Shown in pieces: positions 17,340 to 25,657 of a stretch of DNA of 51,152 nucleotides. Each line of letters begins with the position of its first letter. Position 1 is the stretch's first letter. A model generated the notes under the pieces. It ran no database searches. It worked only from the letters and a program-made list of their open reading frames with translations, and was not told the origin of the DNA. Source of the stretch: Nocardia tenerifensis NBRC 101015 (GTDB taxonomy: Bacteria; Actinomycetota; Actinomycetes; Mycobacteriales; Mycobacteriaceae); contig NZ_BAGH01000298.1 of assembly GCF_000308715.1 (NCBI RefSeq), forward strand, positions 1 through 51,152. The letters are read 5' to 3'. Both the position numbers and the translations under genes were made by a program.

Positions 17340-18614
17340 TCAACTCACTTTTGATACGTTTGCGCGAAAATATTCATGCCTGACGTGGTCTTCCTGACCC
17401 GTAAACGCCCGGAACTGACCGAGCTTGTAGGCCAGGCCGTTGCTTCGTTCGGATTTAATGATCTGGAAGTCGTGACTGAGTAGGCTGATCCGGCGGTCGA
17501 TCTCCGGATCATCTAGCTTCAGCCCAGCCTTCCTTGCAATCTGATCCGATGTCAGAAAGTCTTCCTCCGCCTTGAGAACAAGGTAGATGGGATCAGTTGC
17601 CGAGGCGACATCGAGCTCACGTCGGGAAGTTTGCTGATGAAGCGCTGCCGCAATGGCAACACCGAGCGCTTTCGCCACCGGCGGAGGGAAGGCATTTCCG
17701 ATTTGACGATACCGAGTGGTCTTGGCCCCTGTGAACTCCCACTTGAACTCGTCGTCGTCCCAGCCCTGGATCCTGGCAACCATCTCGGTCGTAAGTTTGG
17801 GACCAAATTCCGTCATCGGCCGAGTATCCGGATAGGGCGGGGCAACATCATGCACTCCGTAAGCGTCTACCCCCAGCGCCGCCCACATCCGTTTCGCACG
17901 AGTCGGACCGAGGTCTGCACCACCATGTTTCTTGGACCCGCCAACGATCGTCGGCGCAATACCTTTCGCCTGGTCAGCCCACTCATCCGCCCCTTCCCAT
18001 CCACGAGCTTTCATCAGATCCCGTAGCGTCTCCCCCACGGACAAGGTGGATTCGACCTTCTCTGGCCAATGGAAGTAGGCGAAGTCATCGACACTCATTG
18101 CCACCAGGACGAAACGCGGTCGGAGCTGCGGCACTCCGTAGTCCGATGCCTGCAGTAGACGCCACTCCGCGGAGTATCCGAACTCGCGCAACCGATCCAG
18201 CACATGTTGCCGGTAGCCCGCGAACCTGGGCATGCTGAGACCGCGGACATTCTCCAGCAGGAGCGCACGAGGGCGGATGACACCCACCTGCTCAACCGCC
18301 CAGGCAAAGAGGTCACGTTCGTCGTCCGCGCCCAACTGCTTGCCCGCGATCGAAAACGGCGGACATGGCACCCCACCAGCGAAAAGGTCGATCTGAGGCC
18401 GGTCCGGGCCGGGGGCGTAGTCAGCCGGGTTCCAAACGCTGGGGTCGGCGACGTCGCCCTGAACAACCTTCCACTGAGGCCGATTGTGTTTCAGCGTGTT
18501 CACAGCGTTTGCGTCGAGCTCCACCGCTAGCTCGTGCTCGAACCCTGCACACTCGAGACCGAGCGCCTGTCCGCCCGCGCCAGCGCAGATCTCTATGGCA
18601 CGAAGTTCTGTCAC
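17340..18614 (-). CDS. C5-cytosine DNA methyltransferase, probably GCCGGC-specific (M.NaeI-like)
   Basis: 424 residues from GTG 18614 with AAAGGG upstream. All main C5-MTase motifs are present: I EICAGAGGQALG (8-19), IV VPCPPFS with nucleophile Cys84, VI ENV (121-123), VIII QLRPR (163-167), X RYRQIGNAFPPPVA (301-314). The variable region between VIII and IX is short, as in monospecific enzymes. The last 85 residues form an extra winged-helix-like tail. A NaeI-type endonuclease in the same island makes GCCGGC the expected target. Also comparable in role to DruM of Druantia type II. Specificity is inferred. Confidence 0.9.
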   Translation of the reverse strand: MTELRAIEICAGAGGQALGLECAGFEHELAVELDANAVNTLKHNRPQWKVVQGDVADPSVWNPADYAPGPDRPQIDLFAGGVPCPPFSIAGKQLGADDERDLFAWAVEQVGVIRPRALLLENVRGLSMPRFAGYRQHVLDRLREFGYSAEWRLLQASDYGVPQLRPRFVLVAMSVDDFAYFHWPEKVESTLSVGETLRDLMKARGWEGADEWADQAKGIAPTIVGGSKKHGGADLGPTRAKRMWAALGVDAYGVHDVAPPYPDTRPMTEFGPKLTTEMVARIQGWDDDEFKWEFTGAKTTRYRQIGNAFPPPVAKALGVAIAAALHQQTSRRELDVASATDPIYLVLKAEEDFLTSDQIARKAGLKLDDPEIDRRISLLSHDFQIIKSERSNGLAYKLGQFRAFTGQEDHVRHEYFRANVSKVS

Positions 18615-18706
18615 AGAAGTCCCTTTCGATGTGGTTGCCGGTACGCGGGCTCGTCTCGGCCAGTATCTTGCCCTACTGCCCGATCAGGTGTGCTACCGAT
18701 GTTGAC

Positions 18707-19195
18707 GTGACTGACAGCAAAGCAGCAAAGGCCCGCGAGCTGGCTCACGAGCGCGGACTGTACCCCGCCCCGCTCAATGAAGGGCGGTCCCGGAACATGA
18801 GAGCGAACCGCAGGTCGGAAACGAAGCCGGAAGTCACGCTGCGGAAAGCGCTGCACCGCATGGGATATCGCTACCGCAAGGACTTCCGCCTCGACGTCGG
18901 AGCGATCAAGGTACGTCCGGATATCGTCTTCACCGCACGCAAGGTCGCGGTGTTCGTCGACGGATGCTTCTGGCACGCATGCCCCGACCACGGGCGCCAG
19001 CCGACGACCAACGAATGGTACTGGGACCCGAAGCTCCGCAAGAATGTCGAGCGCGACCACAGGGTCAACGAGGCTCTCCACACAGCCGGCTGGCAGGTCG
19101 TTCGCCTGTGGGAACACGTAGAACTGGCGACCGCCGTTGCCATTGTGGTCGAGGCCCTCGACACCGGATCCGAACATATGAGCGATGCTAGGTGA
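18707..19195 (+). CDS. vsr: Vsr-type very short patch repair endonuclease
   Basis: 162 residues from GTG 18707. Vsr motifs: MRANRRSETKPE (31-42), catalytic Asp72 in VRPDIVF, FVDGCFWHACPDHG with the zinc/catalytic Cys and His residues (Cys87, His90, Cys92, His95), and WEH (135-137). Vsr nicks T:G mismatches produced when 5-methylcytosine deaminates, so it goes with the cytosine methyltransferase. The two genes diverge with only 92 bases between their starts and must share control sequence. ATG 18797 is inside the conserved domain and is unlikely to be the start. The gene converges with the large helicase gene. Confidence 0.92.
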   Translation: MTDSKAAKARELAHERGLYPAPLNEGRSRNMRANRRSETKPEVTLRKALHRMGYRYRKDFRLDVGAIKVRPDIVFTARKVAVFVDGCFWHACPDHGRQPTTNEWYWDPKLRKNVERDHRVNEALHTAGWQVVRLWEHVELATAVAIVVEALDTGSEHMSDAR

Positions 19196-19247
19196 AGGGG
19201 GCGACAAGATCGCTCGACACTCCGTTCACCCAGCTCGCGGATTCAGG

Positions 19248-22200
19248 TTATGGGCGCTCCACCGCCTCCATCAGTTCCAACACGGACGCAGGGTTCCGGT
19301 CCAACGCGAAGCTGTCGACTACAACGATCGGCATGCCACCAGTGCGCTGACCGAGCTCTGACAGGGCATGTGCGATCCTCGGGGACATCACGCCGGTGCT
19401 GCCTTCTTCCGCACCCTCCAGCGGATGGCGAACGAGCGCACCGAGTCGACGGCCCGCGACATCACGGTAGATCGCCGCGGCCACGGGTGCGCGCAAGTCA
19501 TGGACCACGTCGCCACCTTGCCCTTCAGCCCATTTCTGCAGAACACGTCGCTCGTAGTCGATATTCGAGTTGAGCTGCTGGCCGTCTAAGAGAGCAAAGA
19601 GATCACGGGCGAGCCTCCAGTCCAACAACGCGTGATAGGACATATTTCCGTAATCCCGGAGGCAGCGGTAGCACGACGACGTGCATTGCATGCCGTGCTC
19701 ACCGTTCGCGAGCTCATCCAAATAGCCTCGCACGTGCGCCAAGAACCTTGGATTCTCATTTACCGATCCAAGATGGCTACTGAACCCCGCACCATTCTCC
19801 AGTGAATCTGCGATGAATGCGAAGACTGACGGTTCACCTTGCTCAACGCCGGAATAAATACCAGCGGTCAATTCGGACGGTTGTATGTCTAGGTAAGAAG
19901 CTGCTGCCGTCCGGAGCAGAAACGCGAGCGAATACCAGGCAGCTCGCCTGCCTTCTGCCCGGTCCGGCGCACCAGATGGTTGCCGCGCCGTTTCGTTGAT
20001 ATTGAGCCGAACGCCCTTCGTCGTGTCAACGACATATGCACCTCCTACGAACAGCAGGTCCGTAGGCTGCACAGACCCCAGGGCAATGTGCACTTCTTCG
20101 CCAATTCCTGAATCCGGTGCTTGACCGCGCTCGATGGCTTCGACAGAAACGTAACCACCGTCCCAATATCTCCCTTGCCGCACCTTCCGGAAATGGAACA
20201 GCCGCCCTCCGCCGTCATTGATGATATAGCGATAGCCGGAACCCGAGTATGAAACTGTCTTATTTTGCGGGACCCGCACCAATTCATCGAGGTTAGTCAT
20301 CACACGAGCCGAGGTTGTCTTGGAACTCCATGCGAAATTCCCGTCGAAATCGTGGGGCTGCCCTGCGGTGTACCCGAGTGGCTCACGCAGCGGGATAGTC
20401 TCGAACTTGCCGGGCTCAGCATTACAGCGAGGGCATCGGCCCGACTGCGGCTCACTGCCAACCGGCCGCTCTTGGAGATAAGAACAGCTACGGCATACGT
20501 CGATACTGCGGCAAGTCCCCAGCGGATCCGGCTCCGCCACAACCACCTGCCCCGCTTTACGATAGGCGGCAATTCCCGTTACCGGATATACAGCATCGTC
20601 GCGCACCAACTCGCTGGTCGGTGAAAACTGAGAAACAGCCATCGCAGAGTCACGATCAATAATATTCAGCGGCGGCCACGGATAAGGACCGGGCTTCGCA
20701 AGGTAGAGGTTCCGCACCTTTGTCGGAAACCCGAACATTGGCAACAACCCATGTTCCGCCAGACGCTGACTGAGATCTCGTCCTCCCGGCTTCTTCGCTG
20801 CCTCTTCGATTCCAAGAAGAAGCTCGCCCTGACAGTAGTGAACATATCTATCTATGTCACTGATGCCAGTCCGATCCGAAAGGGCCGTGATTACAGCCCG
20901 GAGTTCCCCTGTCTTGCCCCCCAGCCATGTCCGGACATAATCACTCACGATCGGCCATTCATCTGCCAAACCGAACTGCCCGTGGACGCTCGTGCCGACT
21001 CCAGTATAGGAATCTAGCGCGTTGAACCCATCCGCTAGCGCATCGAATGCCATGCGCAATACTTCCGCCGCCAGCGCGCGGCGGAAAATCGTATCCTGAT
21101 CGAGTGAAAGATATGGTGGCGGAGTCGGATCGTTGGTAATTCGCGCCGGCCGTTCGAAATAGTACTCGTCGTGACTGCGCCCACGACATACGGTCATCGC
21201 CACAGCAACTGGAGATTCCCGCCGCCCGGCACGCCCCACCCGCTGCTGATAGTTGAATCGACTAGGCGGCATATTCCCCAAGACGACGGCCTCCAGCGAT
21301 CCGATATCAACGCCGGCCTCCATTGTCGTCGTAACGGACAGAAGGTCGACACAGTCCGGCAACGGATGCTCATCGCTGTCGAGAAACACCCCTTGAAAGC
21401 GCGCTTGCCGCGACTGAGCATCGAGCCGATCAGTCTGGCCCGTCAGCTCGACAGCGTTCATACGGAACCGGCCGATCGACTGCGCCGCGCGCCATCCGTA
21501 ATAGTCGGCAGCAACCTGCACGGGTTCCGGATCAGCAGGCAGATCTCGAAGGCACCGGGTGCAGATCCCGGCACCTCGATGCAAGTGTGGGCGTCTGCAC
21601 ATCCCGCACACCCACCAAGTTGCACCAGCTGGATGCAGAACTGTCCTTTTGTCATCGATCACATAATCAATCACACCGCTTTCACGCCAATATCCACGGA
21701 CTCGGTCTGCTACATCATCGAGCTCCAGCGAATGCGTTCTAGCCACCTGCGCCCAGAACTTTTTCAATCGGCCGGGAGGGTTCACCGCCCCGTCCCGCAT
21801 CTCTCTGAAACGGCGCATGTCCCCGAGGACACGCAAGCTCGACCGAGCCATCGCCAGATCGGATGAGGGTGCCACCTCAAGGGAACCGGTATCGGTATCC
21901 AGCGCCATCCAACCCAACCCGAGAGACTCGAAGTCGCGACCTGCCCCGGAAAACAACCCCTCAAGTACCTCGTTACGAAGCTGGAGATCGATTCCGTTCA
22001 GCAAACTCTCCTCAGAGGACTCGAGCGCACCTCTGATATGCGGCACACCTTGCGATGACCAGTCATACAACTTCGACCATCGCGTGGGCCTGCGATGGCG
22101 ATCACGCTTGTCCGGGCTGGGCGCAAGCTTCGTCTCGGCCAACGATCGTTTCGGACTACCCGGGTTCATACCGAGCGTCAAGAGTTTGTCCCGGACCTCT

Positions 22201-24698
22201 TGCCGCAATGAGTTCAGCGACGCCGGTCCGGTGAAACGCCCGATAAGCGTGCCGATCTCGCCATCCGTCGCCTCATCGAGTCCCGACCAGATAGCACCCA
22301 ATCGCGACAGCGTGCCTTCATCCAGTTCTCGCAGTTTCCGAACGGCGTCCTTGGCCTCCTCATCACGATCGCCGTCGGCAAACCAGCGCTTCGCCGCGTC
22401 AACTTGGTCAGCCGCTCCTCCCGCCGCGTTCAGCGACTCGTGGATAAGAGTGCGAACGAGATCTTGATAGTGCCGCAACGCGATACCCGATGAAAGTTTC
22501 GCAGCGTCCTGCCGGGAATCCGTAAAGACAATCAGCTTTCTTTCATCTTCCGGCAACCTTTCAGCCAGTTCGGTGATCAAAACCTGGTTTATCTTCTCGA
22601 AGCCGGTTCGCATTGTCCGAATGGGCGACCGAAGACGAAGGGGATCAGTCAGGGAAAGCGTTCGCCCTCGCATCTGCTTGATTTGCCAATCATCACCACA
22701 GTTCGGACATTTTGTAGGCATCCCAGGAATTTGGGAAGCATCCCGCACCACATTTGCAGACGCTCTCCGCGGCTTCTTAACCAGAGCCCGGAAGAACCAT
22801 CCCGTGTGCCCTTGCCTTACCGCTCTTATCTCGCCGTTTTCTGGCGATAGAATGCTCCTGAAGAAGCTGAACTGGACGTTCTCGGCAGTCCATTCCAGCC
22901 CAGTGTCATCCAGTTCTGGAGTCTTGGTGCGGGGCCAAAATACAAGATAGTTGTCTGCAGAGCGATCATTGGAAACCCGGTCAGGCATCTTTTCGAGGTC
23001 GGGAATGTCCGCGAGAAGTGACGTGCAGACCACTCTTTCCTGCGTCGCGGACTTAGTGGTGAAACCTCCGAGAAACACATCACCGCAGTTCTGACAGTAC
23101 AGGAGCTCAAGGACTCGAGACCCGCAGTCGCAACGAATTCGCGGCTCAGCGAATAATTTGCCTACAGTCCGTTCTGAGCTAGCGGCACACTTTATGGGGA
23201 TCGCCCCACAGTTGCTGTCTGTACACGCCCATATGCCTGGAACGTTGCGAAAGAACATATGGCTCCGCAGACGTGGCCAGCGCGAACCTGCCTCCGCATT
23301 AGCCTGCGCGAGCAATTTATGCACTGCTGCAATCTGGTCGATCTCAGAAAGATGGGAAAATAATATCTTGCCGAGGGAGAGCTCATCCTTGGCTGAGGCG
23401 CGCTCGCCGAGCGTGCCATCCTCCCCTACCCAAAAGGAATTTTCCAGCGCCGCTCCAGGGTTTGCATTCACATCCAAAGTTGCGGTATCGGGACGACGTA
23501 AATCTCCATCGAGGAACTCGAAGCTGCCGGCATCAACTCCGAAGAATTGCTCCAGGTAGGCGCGGTCACGTTCACTGTCCAGCGATGCCGACGCCGCCAG
23601 GACGCGCAGCTTCTCCGGGCGCCCGGCGATCCCCAGTCGATGTTTGAGATTCCTGATCAGCAGCGCCACCTCGGTGCCTGCGGTACCACGGTACATGTGC
23701 AGTTCATCGACGACAAGAGTGAACCGATGGGAGGGGTCAGAGAACAACCATTCCCGCGTTGATTCGAAGAACCGTGCGTCTCGTTCACGGAGTAGCATAA
23801 TGTTGAGCATCGAATAGTTCGTGATGAGGATGTCAGGTGGCGCTTCTGCCATGTCCCACCTCGACACCATCTCGGCGCCGTCGAGCCGCGGCACAAAGTA
23901 CCGTTGCGCTTTGTCATCGGACTTCGCTGCTTGCTCTGCGAGTTTCTCGGTTTCTCGCAGATAGCGCACCAACTCCTGCACTGCCAGGTTGCTGGCGGGG
24001 GAACCGGTAACGGGGGTGGCACTCGTGTACCGGCCGAAGTAGAAGCGATGCCCGTGCCGGTTCCGAGCCATCCAGTCACGAACCGCATCACTGTCGAGCG
24101 CTTCCCTCAAGCGGATCAGTTGATCGTCAACGAGCGCATTCATCGGATACAGGATCATCGTCCGCACCGCGGCTCGACGGCCAGATTCACCCTTTCGAAG
24201 AGGAACGAACGAAGGTGCGGCCGAATCCCACCACCGCACCGGCATAGCTGTTCCGCTCCCCTGCCACCTTCGAGACTCCTCGACCAGTGCGGCCAGTACC
24301 GGCAGCAAGAACGATTCCGTCTTGCCAGATCCGGTACCGGCCGTAATTACCACGTTGCGCTGTGCTGTTGTGCCCGCAATCAGGGATTTTTCTTGGTGGG
24401 TGTACAGCTGTCGCCCGGGCGGTATCAAGCCAGCGGCGAACAGCTCAGCGCATTCGCGTGGCAAACCTGCCAACTGCACGGACTCTGCGAGACTTCGGTC
24501 GGCTGTGCGGTATTGCGGTCGGACTTCGATGAGCGGGCGCTGGTAGACACCACCTGGGCGGTCAAGCAACGCTCTGCGTTCATTTTGTAGTTGCTCGTCA
24601 GCGAGACCGAAGGGCGAATCGTAGTAGCGGAAGAATGCGTCGCGCAACGATTCAAAAGTACCGATAGCATCCATTTTCACCGTCTTAGCGTCACTCAA
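19248..24698 (-). CDS. large superfamily 2 helicase with C-terminal DUF1998 (DruE-like)
   Basis: 1816 residues. Helicase motifs: Q-like YTHQ (99-102), Walker A AGTGSGKTE (120-128), Ia LYPMNALVDDQ, II DELH (331-334), III ASAS, then VFTDSRQDAAKLS (724-736), V TTTMEAGVDIG (1123-1133) and VI QQRVGRAGRR (1151-1160). Four Cys-rich zinc-ribbon pairs interrupt it (about 492-538, 664-667, 1031-1049, and after 1440). The C-terminus carries the DUF1998 signature CTSSCYRC (1672-1679) with a downstream HALLD. Start is TTG 24698, overlapping the previous stop (TTGA) and preceded by AGGGG; ATG 24674 is the alternative. Size and layout resemble DruE of Druantia more than the shorter DISARM DrmA. Predicted DNA translocase of the defence module. 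Confidence 0.88.
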   Translation of the reverse strand: MSDAKTVKMDAIGTFESLRDAFFRYYDSPFGLADEQLQNERRALLDRPGGVYQRPLIEVRPQYRTADRSLAESVQLAGLPRECAELFAAGLIPPGRQLYTHQEKSLIAGTTAQRNVVITAGTGSGKTESFLLPVLAALVEESRRWQGSGTAMPVRWWDSAAPSFVPLRKGESGRRAAVRTMILYPMNALVDDQLIRLREALDSDAVRDWMARNRHGHRFYFGRYTSATPVTGSPASNLAVQELVRYLRETEKLAEQAAKSDDKAQRYFVPRLDGAEMVSRWDMAEAPPDILITNYSMLNIMLLRERDARFFESTREWLFSDPSHRFTLVVDELHMYRGTAGTEVALLIRNLKHRLGIAGRPEKLRVLAASASLDSERDRAYLEQFFGVDAGSFEFLDGDLRRPDTATLDVNANPGAALENSFWVGEDGTLGERASAKDELSLGKILFSHLSEIDQIAAVHKLLAQANAEAGSRWPRLRSHMFFRNVPGIWACTDSNCGAIPIKCAASSERTVGKLFAEPRIRCDCGSRVLELLYCQNCGDVFLGGFTTKSATQERVVCTSLLADIPDLEKMPDRVSNDRSADNYLVFWPRTKTPELDDTGLEWTAENVQFSFFRSILSPENGEIRAVRQGHTGWFFRALVKKPRRASANVVRDASQIPGMPTKCPNCGDDWQIKQMRGRTLSLTDPLRLRSPIRTMRTGFEKINQVLITELAERLPEDERKLIVFTDSRQDAAKLSSGIALRHYQDLVRTLIHESLNAAGGAADQVDAAKRWFADGDRDEEAKDAVRKLRELDEGTLSRLGAIWSGLDEATDGEIGTLIGRFTGPASLNSLRQEVRDKLLTLGMNPGSPKRSLAETKLAPSPDKRDRHRRPTRWSKLYDWSSQGVPHIRGALESSEESLLNGIDLQLRNEVLEGLFSGAGRDFESLGLGWMALDTDTGSLEVAPSSDLAMARSSLRVLGDMRRFREMRDGAVNPPGRLKKFWAQVARTHSLELDDVADRVRGYWRESGVIDYVIDDKRTVLHPAGATWWVCGMCRRPHLHRGAGICTRCLRDLPADPEPVQVAADYYGWRAAQSIGRFRMNAVELTGQTDRLDAQSRQARFQGVFLDSDEHPLPDCVDLLSVTTTMEAGVDIGSLEAVVLGNMPPSRFNYQQRVGRAGRRESPVAVAMTVCRGRSHDEYYFERPARITNDPTPPPYLSLDQDTIFRRALAAEVLRMAFDALADGFNALDSYTGVGTSVHGQFGLADEWPIVSDYVRTWLGGKTGELRAVITALSDRTGISDIDRYVHYCQGELLLGIEEAAKKPGGRDLSQRLAEHGLLPMFGFPTKVRNLYLAKPGPYPWPPLNIIDRDSAMAVSQFSPTSELVRDDAVYPVTGIAAYRKAGQVVVAEPDPLGTCRSIDVCRSCSYLQERPVGSEPQSGRCPRCNAEPGKFETIPLREPLGYTAGQPHDFDGNFAWSSKTTSARVMTNLDELVRVPQNKTVSYSGSGYRYIINDGGGRLFHFRKVRQGRYWDGGYVSVEAIERGQAPDSGIGEEVHIALGSVQPTDLLFVGGAYVVDTTKGVRLNINETARQPSGAPDRAEGRRAAWYSLAFLLRTAAASYLDIQPSELTAGIYSGVEQGEPSVFAFIADSLENGAGFSSHLGSVNENPRFLAHVRGYLDELANGEHGMQCTSSCYRCLRDYGNMSYHALLDWRLARDLFALLDGQQLNSNIDYERRVLQKWAEGQGGDVVHDLRAPVAAAIYRDVAGRRLGALVRHPLEGAEEGSTGVMSPRIAHALSELGQRTGGMPIVVVDSFALDRNPASVLELMEAVERP

Positions 24699-25657
24699 TT
24701 CACTACCCCTATTTCACTCTGCATTACTGTATCCTTCTGACAATGCCCCAACGAGGACGCGATAGTCTGTGCTATCTCGAGCGGAATATTGTGATATCTG
24801 ATGCTGCCGCCCCGTATCCTCGATACATACGGCGGTAATCCTGAGCACAATCCCGCAACTCGCCGCTGTGCATCCGGGAGATCGACTGCCTTGTCGACCA
24901 GAAGGCTACCCATTTGCCCCGAAGGAAGACTCAGCTCTGGCACCCAGCGAATGAGTTGGTAGGCCGGTGCTGTCACAAGATAGATTCCGGCTGAACGTTC
25001 GGTACGAAACCATTGATCGTTGCGGAATATCATGTAACGGGGAAACTTATTGACTTCCTGCTTATACAGACCGGCAATCCATGGGTCATTGTCCGGATAG
25101 CTGCAGAACTTCCCGTCTCCAGGTTTCCACCTTTCGATCAGTCCGCCACTTCGCGATGGAGGAACGGTCTCCTCGCCAGGAGAAACACGCACGAGTTGCT
25201 GTGCAAGCTGACGGTACACACCCGAAGCGAGGCGTACACCCAGCCGGTCTGAGGCCGAAGAAAGTTCACGAAAAGTCCGATAGGCCACGAATATCGAGGA
25301 AGGGCTTGGCAAGTCCTTCTCTGACCCAGTCCCCGGCACCTCTACGAGAACGGGGTCGTCCAGGTCACGGGCACGTGCTAGCTCAGATGTCAGCCGCTGA
25401 TGCCGCGCGCCTACCAGGAGTGCGTACCCGTATCCTCCCGGAATAGTAGTGAGTGACGGATCAGCGATCACCCATTCATCGCGCCCCCAATCGACGTCAA
25501 CGAACCCCATAGTGACCAGGTTTTGAATCCAGCGATCGACGGCCTTTCGCCCCTGCGTCGACTCGTCCTCGGCGAACCAGCGGATATCCTTTCGGAGTCT
25601 GCTCAGACGTCCTCCGCGAACCTCACTCATCCACCGAATCGCGATGTCAGCGTCCAT
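24695..25657 (-). CDS. unrecognised protein of the helicase module, N-terminal winged-helix-like
   Basis: 320 residues from ATG 25657, overlapping the upstream 675-residue gene by 11 bases and the helicase by 4, so the three are made together. I do not recognise the family. Residues 1-70 look like a winged helix (charged helices, then FVDVDWGRDEWVIADP as a wing). This is followed by a GGYGYALLVGARHQRL segment, and the remainder is mixed alpha/beta with many aromatic residues. No nuclease or ATPase motif was found. By position it could be the DruG- or DruF-like partner of the helicase; this is inference. Confidence 0.65.
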   Translation of the reverse strand: MDADIAIRWMSEVRGGRLSRLRKDIRWFAEDESTQGRKAVDRWIQNLVTMGFVDVDWGRDEWVIADPSLTTIPGGYGYALLVGARHQRLTSELARARDLDDPVLVEVPGTGSEKDLPSPSSIFVAYRTFRELSSASDRLGVRLASGVYRQLAQQLVRVSPGEETVPPSRSGGLIERWKPGDGKFCSYPDNDPWIAGLYKQEVNKFPRYMIFRNDQWFRTERSAGIYLVTAPAYQLIRWVPELSLPSGQMGSLLVDKAVDLPDAQRRVAGLCSGLPPYVSRIRGGSIRYHNIPLEIAQTIASSLGHCQKDTVMQSEIGVVN

